From Hydractinia symbiolongicarpus (Eukaryota; Cnidaria; Hydrozoa; Anthoathecata; Hydractiniidae), in NCBI RefSeq assembly GCF_029227915.1, contig NC_079877.1, forward strand, positions 29,041,851-29,105,850: a stretch of DNA of 64,000 bases. The letters run 5' to 3'. The notes below the pieces were generated by a model that was not told the origin of the DNA, ran no database searches, and saw only the letters and a program-made list of their open reading frames with translations. Position numbers and translations under genes: made by a program. Of this stretch, positions 30,838 through 42,837 are shown piece by piece. Position 1 is the first letter of the stretch. Each line of letters starts with the position of its first letter.

Positions 30838-30990
30838 TGTGACACCAGGATATGTCGCATTCAACGTGAAGTGTCGCAATCAACGGTAAATGTCGCAACG
30901 TCGCCGGTAAATGTCGCAAATCAACAGTAAATGTCGCAAACCCAACGGTAAATGTCGCAAATAATTTTGTGCTTCGAATGTTAAAATCAA
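30838..30990 (+). repeat. TGTCGCA motif array, left copy
   Basis: Six copies of a TAAATGTCGCA-type motif occur in about 120 bp, separated by short AACGG- or AACAG-type spacers. Two more copies lie at about 31953-31993, after the Harbinger element. The motif occurs inverted at 32990-33140, so the two arrays may be the subterminal parts of one element of about 2.3 kb. Confidence 0.75.
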
Positions 30991-31060
30991 CAGTAAAGCT
31001 TGGTTCTCACTATGGGCTAACGATGACCTAACCATAGTGCGCATGTTGTGTTAGCCGATT

Positions 31061-31365
31061 TCAATTTTTGAAGGTTTCAGATGCCCCATCGTCGTTATCG
31101 TCCTCATTTTCGGTGAGATCAACGGGCAACTCCGTGTCTTCATCTCCCTCTTCATCAGAACTATAATCCGTATAAATGTTGCTTCTACCCTCACGGACGT
31201 ATATGAAGTTATCTAGCCAGGAAAGATATTTGTACAACTCCAAAGCCTTTTCAGCTTTTTCACTCTCTTTGGTGGATGTGCCAGATTTTTTTGACTTCTT
31301 AAAATCATTCTTCTTTTTATTATACCTTTTTCGAAGCTTCTCAAAGGAGGTCTTGGCAGCATTCC
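31061..31365 (-). CDS. MADF-domain protein, exon 2
   Basis: This exon continues the MADF domain with KTSFEKLRKRYNKKKNDFK, a Ser/Lys-rich linker, then an aromatic segment (YLSWLDNFI). It ends in a very acidic tail (DYSSDEEGDEDTELP, TENEDDND). The acceptor TAG at 31368-31366 joins in phase to the donor after exon 1, giving a protein of 157 residues. MADF proteins bind specific DNA through a Myb-like fold. In Harbinger elements the partner protein brings the nuclease to the element ends and nucleus. The intact frame suggests recent mobility or domestication. Confidence 0.75.
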
Positions 31366-31481
31366 CTAGGAGTAAAAACAATAATCTTTCGTAAATTTCC
31401 AGTATGCGTTTTTAACAAGAATACTTTAAAGCTGGTATGACTTGAAAAAACAGATAATACACATTTCCAATTTGCACTTAC

Positions 31482-31650
31482 CATTTTCAAGGAATTCGAG
31501 AGAATTAGCCACTTCTTCCCACGCATTTTTTACACAGTCTTTTTCTTTGTACCCCCTATCCGTTTTGTCAAAAAGACAGGGATAATCTTCCACCCTGAAT
31601 GCTAACTTTTCTTCTTCTTCAAACGAAAGTTTTTTTATTTTTTCAGACAT
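31482..31650 (-). CDS. MADF-domain protein, exon 1
   Basis: It starts at ATG 31650-31648 and reads MSEKIKKLSFEEEEKLAFRV, then YPCLFDKTDRGYKEKDCVKNAWEEVA. That is the start of a MADF/Myb-SANT-like domain, with the usual YPxL(F/W)D and W spacing. A donor (GTAAGT from 31481) leaves one base, completed by two bases of exon 2. The gene lies entirely inside the terminal inverted repeats of the Harbinger-type element. Confidence 0.75.
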
Positions 31651-31995
31651 TTTAGTTTTGAAATGACCTTTTGCAACGAAGCATACTACTATCTGTAAAA
31701 AAATAAATCGCTTTGAGCACGATTTATGTCGGCTTCCTTTGAAGATCGCTGAAAGTGAGCTTATCTCACTGTTAGCCGAAAAAAATATATCAAAAAATTT
31801 TGATTTCAAAAAATCGGCTAACGATGAGCTAACGAAGAGTTTAGCGAAGAGCTAAGCAGGTACTTTTACGTTCACACTATGGGCTAAGGTCTTAGCGCAT
31901 CATGCGCACTATGGTTAGCTCATCGTTAGCCCATAGTGAGAACCAAGCTTAAATGTCGCATAGAAATTCACAATTAACAGTAAATGTCGCAATTT

Positions 31996-32989
31996 TTTTT
32001 TCATGGTTTTAAACTTTTTTTGATTAAATAACATTACTTGACTATAAAGAAAGAACAAACCACCTGCACCTTCTATAATAATGCTCAAAGTTTTGCATCA
32101 TAAATTTTGAATAGCGGCGCGTGTCCCTATTGTTAAAGGTATTGAAACAATGAAATATCTTTTGAACTTTCAAACTGTTGCGAGTTTTGATTGCCTTGAA
32201 ATTAGATGTGCTGTAGAAGATTACAGAGACTGTTTATATTACTGTCAGCATAGAAATATTCTTCAATCGTATTTAATTACCTTGGCATTTTTAACCGGAC
32301 GGAGGTGCAGTGGTGCTCTCAACCAATTAAAATCTCACCATTGCAGATGCCTTTCATCTACCAATTATATTTACCCATGAAATAATGTGACTTCGTTTTA
32401 AGCAACTAGAGAGCAGATTTTTCCCTTTCATTTTTCACCTCGCTAATCATCGCACGTGGTTTGTTATCGATTACTTACCAAATCTGTTAATCATGGCCCA
32501 CAAACAAATCGAGAAAGAAATATATAGAGGTAACCCTTTCGTTATAAACAGACCCTTTTAAATGACCAACTGCTTACGCCAGGTCGGGTTGTTTTGCACT
32601 ACTCGAGTAGAAAGTGGTATAAGAAACAAGGCATGTGCGTCTGATGAAGCCCTTGTTTCTTAGGTCATCCCTTTACCCACACAACATCCTTTCTCTACAT
32701 ACGAGACTTCCAGTCCTCCACTGGAGAGTAGGGTACCCAATCAAAAAACAAAACAAGTTTACTTTGACAATTTGTCGAACTTTTGTTTTAACGTCTTCCC
32801 TTTAAATACACATTACAAAATCGTAAGGAAGTGGTCTTTTCATAAGCGGTGTTTATTTCGAGATAACATTAGTTTAGTTTGTTAGTATTATTTGCGTATG
32901 TAAGAAAAACTTTTTTAGCTTTTTCCAAATTTTTATTCCTTCCCTCAGTGAAATGTTGTAGAACATTTTGAGAGTAATATGGTGATTTC
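31996..32989. other. Interior of the TGTCGCA-flanked region, no gene
   Basis: A 76-codon frame at 32150-32380 on the plus strand has no domain. If the flanking inverted arrays mark one transposon, this is its noncoding interior. Confidence 0.4.
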
Positions 32990-33150
32990 TATCTGTGCGA
33001 CATTTACCGCTGATCATTGATTTTGGTGCGACATTTTCTGTTGCGACATTTACCATCATCGATTTTGGTGCGACATTTTCTGTTGCGACATTTACCGTTG
33101 ATCATCGATTTTGGTGCGACATTTGCTGTTGCGACATTTAAGATTGCGGA
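32990..33150 (-). repeat. TGTCGCA motif array, right inverted copy
   Basis: Seven copies of TGCGACATTT in about 150 bp, alternating TTGCGACATTTACC and GTGCGACATTTTCTG forms with ATCATCGATTTTG spacers. They are in reverse orientation to the left array. Confidence 0.8.
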
Positions 33151-33999
33151 TTTGCCCTAACCAATTTTTTCTTCCGCAATTTCTAGAGTAGCAATTCGCA
33201 ATCTTTTTTTCCGCAATTGCAAGTAAAAAAGTAATTCGAAATCAAATTTTGTCGCTTTGGTTGCTTTGTTATATAAAAGTTTCCAGGGAAAAACCCCTAA
33301 ATTATTTGCATTAAAATAAAAGTTTTAAAGAAAAAAATCTTAATGACCAAGATGAGAAAAAACACAAAAATTTATTTGTCAAATAGTTCGAAATTTGCAT
33401 GGTTTGTTCAAAAAAATCACGGATTGTTTATTTAAAAAGAAAAAGTCAGACGCTTTAATCATCTAATACAATGATATTTTCAGTACAAGCTTTAGTAGGG
33501 TTGCTCGATTTTATGGTTTATACGTTTCATGCATAGAATTTAAATGAACGTGATATAATAGCGTCTCCCCATCACAAAATGCGAGACAATAAAATAACAG
33601 AAAATTCTCTAGGTTTATGTGACAATTGAAAACGCACAGAGATGAAAAATTTATCAAGCTATTTCGTGAAAAAATTCATGGATAATTGCTTCAATTCACA
33701 ATTTTAAATTTCGCATTTCATGATGGTATCACCAATTTGAAGTGCTGCAATTTACAATATTTTCGGCCATGAATTTCCAATCTTTTCTTGCGCAAACTTT
33801 TCTTCCCTTCGGGTAATACTCAAATTTAACGCATGCGTAGCCAGCAAACAGGTAGTATAAGGTTTAATATCCAGTGACAGTCAATCAATTGGCTGCAGTT
33901 AACGGATAATAAAATACAGTTTAAAAGAAATACCGTCACCATATGCTTTCTAATTTTAGTTGATGCAATCAATCCAGGCTTTTTTAGGGTATTATTCAT

Positions 34000-34034
<35 letters not shown>

Positions 34035-34184
34035 TGAATATTTACACAGGATAAAACATTTCAGATAAAATATCTGCTTTACAAATGTGTCCTGTTTAAA
34101 AAAAATATAGCTAAAAAATTCGTTAATATTTGATTAAAATCTAAATAAAAACGATATGGGAAAAAAAAGAAGAAAAAGCCTTTA
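33151..34184. other. Intergenic AT-rich region with (ATTT)n microsatellite
   Basis: No gene seen. A perfect ATTT repeat spans about 33994-34035. Confidence 0.6.
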
Positions 34185-34469
34185 ATGCTACTTCGTGTAC
34201 ACTGTCCCATCCACGAATTCGGTTCATTGATCCTCGACTTGGTCTTGGAAACAAACAAGAAAGGGTTTTCAGGATTGACTCCAATTTGTCCCTTTTTTGC
34301 TTCCAACAAAATGCGGTTACCTTTCTGCAATTCCTCGGTAAAGATTACTGGCACACGCCTCTTTCTCTTGCCCTTGACATACAATACCGATAAACTCTTT
34401 GCCAAAACCTTTTCTACAGGATCTTGAATTACTTTAATATCCTCCTGTCTTTTCCACTGCTCACACCTG
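34185..34469 (-). pseudogene. Exon-like fragment of a tyrosine-recombinase-like protein
   Basis: After an acceptor (TTCAACAG, 34477-34470) the minus strand reads CEQWKRQEDIKVIQDPVEK, then LYVKGKRKRRVPVIFTEELQ and VNPENPFLFVSKTKS. A beta-strand with KGKR..VPVI followed by a helix and NPFLF is the pattern of the catalytic domain start in eukaryotic phage-integrase-like (Crypton/DIRS-type) proteins common in invertebrates. No catalytic Arg-His-Arg-Tyr set can be seen in this short piece. The frame runs on into low-complexity sequence below 34180. Orphan exon or relic. Confidence 0.35.
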
Positions 34470-34721
34470 TTGAAGTCAAAAACCAATATTTTGGTCGATT
34501 CTCTGCCACCTTATAAAGCCAACTTCACTCATGCAGTGTCATTCCATGACGATCTTGTTGTAAATCAGGAGAGGATTGAACTTCCAATTGATCAAGTAGA
34601 TATTCTCGAAGTTGATGAATCTGAAGGTTGTACATATGGCGTGCTTAGAATAAATGCGCCAGTACGCTTTAAACAATTCAAAAAACAAGCAAGCGTCCTC
34701 TATCCTTTCTTTATTTCTTGA
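34470..34721 (+). CDS. Unassigned exon-like open frame, up to 83 aa
   Basis: The frame reads with coding-like composition (PPYKANFTHAVSFHDDLVV, DQVDILEVDESEGCTYGVLR) and ends at a stop in 34719-34721. It lies head to head with the minus-strand recombinase-like exon. I recognise no domain. It may be an exon of a plus-strand gene or of a decayed transposon. Confidence 0.3.
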   Translation: MKSKTNILVDSLPPYKANFTHAVSFHDDLVVNQERIELPIDQVDILEVDESEGCTYGVLRINAPVRFKQFKKQASVLYPFFIS

Positions 34722-37531
34722 ACGAATACCAAAGATCGCTTAGCACATGCAATAGCTTCAAGAGACCGTCCAACTCGCAATTAATGCAGGGGGTTAGTTA
34801 ACAACGGACATTGAGTTACTTTTTTGTGCATTAGTTTAAAATGTCTTGATAAACCCATTATTGATAGAAAAACAGCAGTGCATCTTTCTTCCATCTTTAT
34901 GTTGTTTGTGGGTGAAGTTACCAGCTAAACCATAATTTTCTTATGTCTTTCAATCAGTTAATTTTACCCTATAAAAAATTTATCATACTGTTGATTTCAA
35001 AAAATATGTTCATTATTAAATACATTGTCACGCGCAAATTACTGCTTTTTACAACCTTGTTACTCCTTAAATTTTCAAGGAAAATGTAAACACCCTAGAA
35101 TTTTTTTTCTTAACATTTAGCGATTCAGGTTTAAAATTTCATTTTGATAATTACCACAATTCTAAATTTCTTTTTTTTCACAAATCATTTTGCTACCATA
35201 TTGTTAATAACACTTATTTTCTAAATCGCATAGCTAAAATGCCTACTGGGTTTTAATAATTAACAATTAGACACCAGACTTTCTTAGGCTTCACATTTTT
35301 TTCTGGCTACCAGCAAACTATTTTTTTTGAATTTATCAGAGTAATATGAAGTGCCACTGAACGTTAGTAAACTGTGCATTAAGTTCTAAATTCATTAGAA
35401 AACAGTAAAATAAAAATGTATTCACATCATTCTAAAAACCTAGCTAAGTTTTAGGATTAGCTAGCTAACATATACCAAAAGAATACGCTCTTAAAATCTG
35501 CAATATTTTAAATTTTTAGTCACACTATCACTACCAATACCTTCTTTATAACTGTGTTAACTTCGATTTAAAAAAATTGGTGGAATTTAATTTGGTGGAT
35601 AAAAAAATTAATTAAATTTGGTACAAATTTAGAGAACGCAATTAAAAAATTTGGCAGGAATTTAATTTGGTGGGTGACGAAAAAACATGATTAAAAAAAC
35701 ATGAAAACCAAAAGCATATTTATTAAAATTCTCTTATAGAAACAAGAAAAAATTGGCGAATGGTGAAAAATGTTAATTTTGGTGAAAATTTAATTTATAC
35801 TTCAATCTCGACTAATTTTCTTTGCGCTAAAATTTTTTCTCATGATGATGTATGTAGCATACAGTCATCATGGTAAAAATACATTACATTAATAAACACA
35901 CATAAAAATTTAGTACCATTATATCATTAAAAAACCTTTTATTTCCTATATATAGCAACAAAAACTGTTTGTTGTGTTATATTCCTTCACCAAAAAACAC
36001 AACAAAGCAGGTCATAAAAAACTTTCGCGCACGATCGGCATTGGGCACTAATCGTGTGCGTGTGTAAAATACTTTTAAGTAGAGTAAAAAGTAATGGGGA
36101 GGAATTTGTTGACAATTTGTGTGTTCCTGTGAGGAAAACATCAAGAGACCTAACTTAGTTGTATCAAACTACGTGTTTGCGCATAGGCAGGTGCGCAAAT
36201 TTGCTCAGAAGTTTTTTACTGCTACTATGATGTGTTTACAAAAATTCAAAAAAAATTTGTTGATGAGTAAATTATACTTCAACAAATGTTCTTGTTCACA
36301 TTATGCCAGCATCGCGTTCAACATGATTGGCTTGTACAGTGTACCAAACTTCATTTCAATCGGAGTACTTGATCGCAATGTTGTGAGTACAATACAGTGA
36401 GCAAAATTTGGATCTGTCTTTCTTTATCCAGAGTGAATTTATCACCTCGGTTAACAGACAAATAAAAAAAAGACTTGAAGAAATCAGATCTTCATTATAT
36501 TTTTGTCAACACGAATGCATGTGAAGAATTCCTACATATAATACACACATAAAGTACAACGCACTGAAAAAAGCACGCATGTAATAAGGTAAATGGCCTA
36601 TAAAGGGGCCTAAAAATAATAACCTTATAGAAATACACCTTTCGGGATTGTACACGCTTGTTTGAAAAAGCTCTACACACACCAAACCTTTTAAAGGTGT
36701 ACTAAATGAAATAATTACTTAGCTATAAAAATTAACATCGTACGCTAATACGGACAAATAAATTGCACGTCAATAAGAAGGACTGTTTTGTATGTAAAGT
36801 ATAAAAATATGACACAACAGCTAATGAAGCCTTTTATGTTTTAATAAACTAATTGTGTTTTTTCTACTGATTTTAAAAACTTTATTTTGCAATTCTATTG
36901 GCTATTGTCATTACAATTGACAATAAAAACAATAGAAAAACGGTAGATTATTATAGTCTGGTAAATGTTAGTTGGGGAAAATGTTAGCCAGGTGAAGCAT
37001 TAGTTATCTACCCTTAAATTTGTTCACCTTTCCCTTTTGTTACCCTGATAAGGTATAAGTTAATGTTTTAGTTCCTTCATTAAGCAATGTCTGTGTAACT
37101 TCTACAACTTTTTAAGTATACTAAGATACTTCACTGTAAACAATATTAATTTTAGCCTGGGTTGGAACTAAACCTTACGGCTGTGGCTATTAAAATCGCT
37201 GAAAGATTTATGTAATGAAATTGTAAAATTGCCTATTGCGACATTGATCATTTCATTGTGATATTTGTAGGTATAGATGTCTGTATAACGTACTCCTCTT
37301 GTTCACGGAGTCTTAGTATCTGTCAACAGTCTCAAACTTTGAATGTTGCGACATTAATTAGCAGATAGAGTCAGTCTATCAATTTATTGTTGATTAAATC
37401 ATTCGTTGGTACTTCTAAAAATGAAGTTATTCTATTTTTTTAACATCCCTAATAAATTTTTATTTTCTACGTTAAAAATTAAAAGAACTAAATGTGCGTG
37501 TGTCTAAAAAAAGTCTTTAAAAATAAAAATA
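34722..37531. other. Intergenic region, AT-rich, no gene
   Basis: About 2.8 kb with many homopolymers and short repeats. GGTGGAATTTAATTTGGTGG-type repeats lie near 35578-35680. A 93-codon frame at 36119-36400 has no recognisable domain. Further TTGCGACATT motifs lie near 37238 and 37345, like those of the 33-kb array. Confidence 0.5.
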
Positions 37532-38230
37532 TCATAATTTTTTGTTTTCTTTCAATCTTTTCATCTGTATAAATCTTCCTGGCGTTATAAATAATCTCTT
37601 TTGAGCAAATTTAAAAATCTGGTACATCCATACCAATCCAATTAAGTAAAATAGATATCCACCGATTTTTACAATAATAGGCGTTCCCACTGAAAAATAC
37701 ATCGCATATCCTAAAGTCGCGCCGATCCCTACGCGAACGACAGCAAAAGTGAGAAAAAACAACCAATCGTTAATATAAGCGAAAATCGTCTGGTACTGTT
37801 TCGTTTCCCGTAGAAACCATCTGATCTGCAAGAAGGGATTGGTTAGTTCAGATCCCCATATAACAGCGCTTACTTCTGAACCACATTTATCAATATATAA
37901 ACTAGAAATCAAACCAGTCAGGCTGATAAAGTGGTGTAACAGCATCACGAATCCTTCGGTTTGCATAACAACACACCACGCTATTTCAAAAAGGAAGTAA
38001 CCTGCACTGATACTCATGGTGACATACTGTGTGAGAGTGTTCGCCTCCCCCATACTGTCATACGGCCATGGACCAATGAAGAAGCACGTCTCGACCATCT
38101 TCGTAATAAGAAGAGCGTGCATTAAAGCTACTATACGACTATTCCATTCAGATGAACGCATGTGGTTATATCTTTTAAGAACATAATAGAACAGCGTCCA
38201 TGACGTCAGTGTTAATAAAACCAAAAACAT
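37532..38230 (-). CDS. TLC-domain membrane protein, TLCD5/TMEM136-like, copy 1 (232 aa)
   Basis: A complete single-exon gene starting at ATG 38230-38228. It has about six hydrophobic helices. It shows the landmarks of the TLC family as in TLCD5 (TMEM136): SEWNSRIVALMHAL at residues 27-40, a TEGFVMLLHH block with paired His at 99-100, and WGSELTNPFLQIRWFLR at 125-141. TLC proteins act in lipid metabolism or sensing in internal or plasma membranes; ceramide synthases share the fold but have a longer Lag1p motif. Length is close to that of vertebrate TLCD5. It is the last of four tandem copies on this strand. The Lys-rich C-terminus (KRLKENKKL) could be an ER retention signal. The substrate is unknown. 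Confidence 0.85.
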   Translation of the reverse strand: MFLVLLTLTSWTLFYYVLKRYNHMRSSEWNSRIVALMHALLITKMVETCFFIGPWPYDSMGEANTLTQYVTMSISAGYFLFEIAWCVVMQTEGFVMLLHHFISLTGLISSLYIDKCGSEVSAVIWGSELTNPFLQIRWFLRETKQYQTIFAYINDWLFFLTFAVVRVGIGATLGYAMYFSVGTPIIVKIGGYLFYLIGLVWMYQIFKFAQKRLFITPGRFIQMKRLKENKKL

Positions 38231-39650
38231 AATGATTAATTTCCATGCATGTCAATCTCTATAAAAATAAACTAAATAAAGTTACTTATTGTTGCAACAA
38301 AAACGCGAGGCTAATAGGCCCAAAGGTGGCAGTCAATGAAACCAGTAAGTAAACCCGAGTGACTTTAAATTTAGTCGTATTTAGAGGAGATTACGGAGAA
38401 GAGTCATGATATTAAGGTCTAATTGACTAAAATTTAAGAAGAATTTTAGAAATTCAAAGTTCATTTTTTCAGTTTAAGGTGCATTCCAATAAAATGGTTA
38501 CGGCTGTTACGGTTCAAAAGAATCGAGGAGAATCTGGGAGACAATTTTACAATACTCCAAGAGGAATGGTCACCCACCCTTCCCCCTTTTTTTGCACTAA
38601 CAAAATAATAAAGAAAAACATTCTTTAGTTCGTCTCAGGCGTCACCGATATTTAAAAAAGCTGGTCTTCAAGCATTGGAAAGAAGAATAAGTTCGAACAG
38701 CATCAGATCAACTTTGGATATACCTCCTCTACCAAGGAAAATACGTGGTTAGCAGAAGATGGCTTATTTATTTCACTACTCCACAACCAGGAAGACATGA
38801 TTGGGAACACATTTGTAAAAATAATAGACATTATACTTCTAAAATATATAATCTTTAATACTAAAAACTATTATAAATACTACTAACAATCCATATCAAT
38901 AGTAACAATTGGTTGATATAAATAGAAAACACAATTTAAATTCATTAAATAGAAACATAAACTTGAAACATAAATTAAACATTTAATAATTTTAATAAAA
39001 AACTACAACAGGTAAATTTTAAATTTCATAATTTCAACTTCAGCCGCTAAACAACACGTAACTTTAAAACATTACTAAAATATATATATCTAAATTTATG
39101 ACGAGATGAAGGTCAACATTTTTTTCAACATGACAGAAACAAAAACTTAGTACTAGACCAAACCATCTTTTACCTCCTCACGCGAGACTAAAAGCTCCAA
39201 AAAATATGACCAATGAAACCAGTAAGTAGAAAGAAAAATTTAAAAGGCAAATTTAAAGAGTTTTTTGGAGATTATAGAAAATGATCAGAAGATGAAGGTC
39301 TAATTGACTAAAATTTAAATACTACTAAAAATTGATAGAAATAGTAACAATTGATTGATATAAATAGAAAAAACAATTAAATATTTAATAAATAAAAACA
39401 CAAACTAGCAACACAAATTAAGTATTTTAACAATTATAATAAAAATTAATAGATAATAAATTTTCCAGTAGCTAAACAAAAGTAACCTTTAAAACTTCAT
39501 TATTAAAACCATATATATTATACTCACCGAATTTATGGCGGAAATTGTAATTCAACATATTTTAACATTACGGAAACAAAATCTTAAGTACCAAACAATT
39601 AATCCCCTCCCTCCCCCACCTTCCTCTTATCTTCTTAAAAGCCTAATACG
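38231..39650. other. Intergenic region with a local duplication
   Basis: No gene. Segments near 38330-38460 and 38830-39170 are repeated, with divergence, at about 39205-39595. The shared landmarks are CCAATGAAACCAGTAAGTA, AAGGTCTAATTGACTAAAAT and TTGATATAAATAGAAAA. This spacer duplication may be a relic of the process that amplified the TLC genes. Confidence 0.6.
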
Positions 39651-40340
39651 TCACATCTTCTTCTTTTTTTCTTGAAAACGACGTCTGACTAAGGTACCAA
39701 CTTGATACACGAACGCCAAATTGACAACATGAAAGACAAAAGAACCAGCTCGAGGTACAGGCTTTATGTCTTCAGACAACATGCAACGGTAAAATAAATG
39801 AGAACCATAAAAAAGTCGCATGAAAATAAACAAAATAACAAATACCATTTCGTTGAGCTTGGCAAACAATGTTTTGTGCAGTTCTTTTGTACGAAGAAAC
39901 CATCGCATCTGCAGGAGAGGGTTGGTGAATTCTGCAGCCCAGATCATTAGTGATGCTTCATAACCAGAAGAATTGAGAAAAAGACACGTAGAAATTGTAA
40001 ATAGGCTCACCATGTGATGCGCGAGCATAACCAAGCCTTCAGTTTGCATGTATAAACACCAGCTTGTTTCGAAGATAAAATACGACAAACAGAAACAACA
40101 TACGTAGGTCTGCCGCACCGTGTTTGGCAAACCAACTCCTAACAACTCGCTTCTTTCATGGTACATTCCAAACTCAATATACCTTGCCACAAGGAACGCA
40201 TGAATAAAAGCTACTATTCTTGAGTTCCACTCAGCACTGCAGGTTTTGTTAAACACTCTCACAAGTAACGTGTAAATTGCAGACCAGCCAATTACCAGCA
40301 AAAAAATTAGACCCAGATACTCTGCTGCAATACCATTCAT
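39651..40340 (-). CDS. TLC-domain membrane protein, TLCD5/TMEM136-like, copy 2 (229 aa)
   Basis: Single exon from ATG 40340-40338. It shares AEWNSRIVAFIHAF, YMQTEGLVMLAHH with His108-His109, and WAAEFTNPLLQMRWFLR. The GPWP(Y/F)D motif after the second helix, present in copies 1 and 4, is replaced by a YHERSELLG sequence, so this paralogue is more diverged in that loop. The C-terminus is basic (RRRFQEKKKKM). All landmark residues of the TLC core are kept, so it is probably functional. Confidence 0.85.
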   Translation of the reverse strand: MNGIAAEYLGLIFLLVIGWSAIYTLLVRVFNKTCSAEWNSRIVAFIHAFLVARYIEFGMYHERSELLGVGLPNTVRQTYVCCFCLSYFIFETSWCLYMQTEGLVMLAHHMVSLFTISTCLFLNSSGYEASLMIWAAEFTNPLLQMRWFLRTKELHKTLFAKLNEMVFVILFIFMRLFYGSHLFYRCMLSEDIKPVPRAGSFVFHVVNLAFVYQVGTLVRRRFQEKKKKM

Positions 40341-42837
40341 GTTTATAGCACATATCTAGTTGACTTTAAATGTATTTAGAATGGTGTTCGTTGTTATACA
40401 ATCTAAACGAGATGTGTACTCTTTAGTACAGAAAATAAAAAAGACAAGAAAATCTCACTATATTTGGCCAAAAAAAAACTTATTTTATTACTTGATTATA
40501 AAATTTGTTGAAATTTATACGACTGTGCATTAAAAATAGTAGAAGTTCTACCGAAAGCTATGAATAAAGAATGTAACGATAAATCTTGTCGTTTTTATTT
40601 TCAAAATGAAACAAGATAAAACATTTTGTGGTGCCACCGTTAATTTTCTTTTTGCACAAGCACTCGACATGCTTAGAGTTCTGGATATCATTTAAAATTA
40701 ACTTCAGAGCAGCAGACAAAGCTAAAAAGCATACCGGCTTGATCAAAAAAAAAAAAAAAAAAAAAAAAAAATGCATAAGAACTCACAGTAACCTAGTCTA
40801 AAAAACAAGTGAAAAAATAATGGCATTTTGGACAAACAGCAAAAATATATTATAACATAGCTACCATGGGTTAGGGAAGAAAATGTTCCAAGTATATCAA
40901 ACCATGTAATAGCATATTTTATTGACGCCATAAAGTCAAAAATATATCGTATAAATACAAATTTAATAAAAACGAACACAGTCAGCCTTTACTCTTCTAG
41001 ACCATAGCAAGCATAAAAATTAGCTGGCTACAGTAACATAATACATTACACCAGAATAAAATCTTATTTTTTAATGTTACTTAATAAAAAAACTGTCGTT
41101 TTTCAAGGTGCGCGATGTTGTAATAGCCAGAAACGCATATTTTCCATTCCTTTGGGGATTTAAGTCTAATTTGAAAATTGAAGCATCCATTACTATAAAA
41201 ACGCTATAAGTAATACAAAAAGCTTAAGTAATCCAAAAATAAGGTTACACGCACATTCGTGCTTACAAAGCAGCTATTAGATACACACTTGAAAAAATGT
41301 ACATAAACATATTCTAACATGCCTTGCAATAAAATATAGTTCACCACAGTAAAAACTCACAAAACTTCAATAATAGCATGCATGTCCTACTCGAAATACA
41401 TCAACAGCACACAAGTTTAGTAAAACAAAAATGGAATTCTAAAGAATTCATATAAGTAGGTGTGGTTATGGGTGTAACTAAAAACTCTATTTTCATATCC
41501 ACCACATAAACAATTATTTATTAATTAAAATGTGTCATTTTTACCAAGCAATACATGTATAGTATAGGAACAATTATCTTTGAAAATAAATTAAAGATTA
41601 AAAACGTTGTTACAACGTTTTTGATAATAACACACAAAGTATCGAATTTGATACAAAAATAATTAGCCACATTCTACATTAGTACACAAATCTAAATGTA
41701 TTTTGTCAATACTTTTGAGCTTTAGGTAAATTAAACAAAGCCTGAATTTTTTACACTTCAGTTTGTAACCATTGCTGTGTACAGTTTTCAAAATGGCAGC
41801 CATGTAACTTTCACACATAACCTTCCTGATAATGTCGACACAATTTTTTGTTACTTGTGAAAATTTATTTTTCTTGCTTACATTACTCGATCAAATGGAA
41901 TTTGAAAAAAACCCGCAAAAAATGGAACACGACTTCATATCCCTGTTAGTCTATTACAGTTTAATAGTAAAAAAATTATACATAAAATATTATATATATA
42001 TAATATACAAAAAATATCTTTGTGAATCATAAACACATTTCATGACATATATAACAGAGATAAAATAAACAAAGTCGACTTAAAAATATAAAAAGAGAAG
42101 AAAATATGCATACTAAACATAAATATATAACATATATAATACATACTATATATAAATACGCTATAACAATAAAAGCAATATTTTTTAAAAAATAATTCTT
42201 TCAACTTAATTTTAATTTCGCTACCAAATGATGTAGGAAACAACAGAATGTATAGCACTTGATCAATAAGTTGTAATAATTCACTGGATTTACATATTGC
42301 ATACAACTAATGTATTGATTAAAATTTGGGAAATAAAATTTAAAAAATTTGCACAAAATTGAAAATAACAACGCTACCAGCGCCAGTGCAATGCTATTGT
42401 TACAAAATTCTTATTATCAAAAGTACAATCTACCACTTTGTGCTGGTACACATTTCACACCAGCAAAAGTGTTCACTCAAAAAATGTAGGCAAATTCTAA
42501 AATAGTATAAACTACACAATAATCTATGTTAAAAAAACTCGTAACTTCTACAACCTTTTTTTTTAATCCCTATCAACAGTTGTTCCGAGTAACAAAATTG
42601 AGAATATTAAGAATAACTTGTTGAGGGCGATTAGTTGAAAAAATGTTACATACATACACTCATAAATTCCATAGAGCAGTTTCCTTCTTTAGAAATTTCC
42701 AAAATATTTTTAAAAAGGAGACTTGTTAAGCTAAATAAAACCTTCGGTGATACAACCTTTTAGAAATAAATTTAAAAAAAATTTAGAATATTTTGGGGCG
42801 TAAAAAAGGTTTACTCAGGAGAGCTAATTACAAGCTA
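40341..42837. other. Intergenic region, AT-rich
   Basis: About 2.5 kb between TLC copies 2 and 3. There is a long A run at 40745-40771 and ATATA-rich stretches near 41985-42160. No coding segment is convincing. Confidence 0.6.

Larger units (their letters stand above)
30997..31949 (-). mobile_element. PIF/Harbinger-type element, 953 bp, encoding only a MADF protein
   Basis: The ends are near-perfect inverted repeats of about 48 bp starting AGCTTGGTTCTCACTATGGG, flanked by TAA on both sides (30994-30996, 31950-31952). That is the 3-bp TWA target duplication of PIF/Harbinger elements. Autonomous Harbingers encode a DDE nuclease and a Myb/MADF-type DNA-binding partner. Only the partner gene is present here. 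The element is inserted in the TGTCGCA repeat. Confidence 0.85.

Noticed and set aside
36119-36400. 93-codon plus-strand frame
   Set aside because: No recognisable domain or splice context; Phe/Lys/Asn-rich composition as expected by chance in AT-rich DNA.
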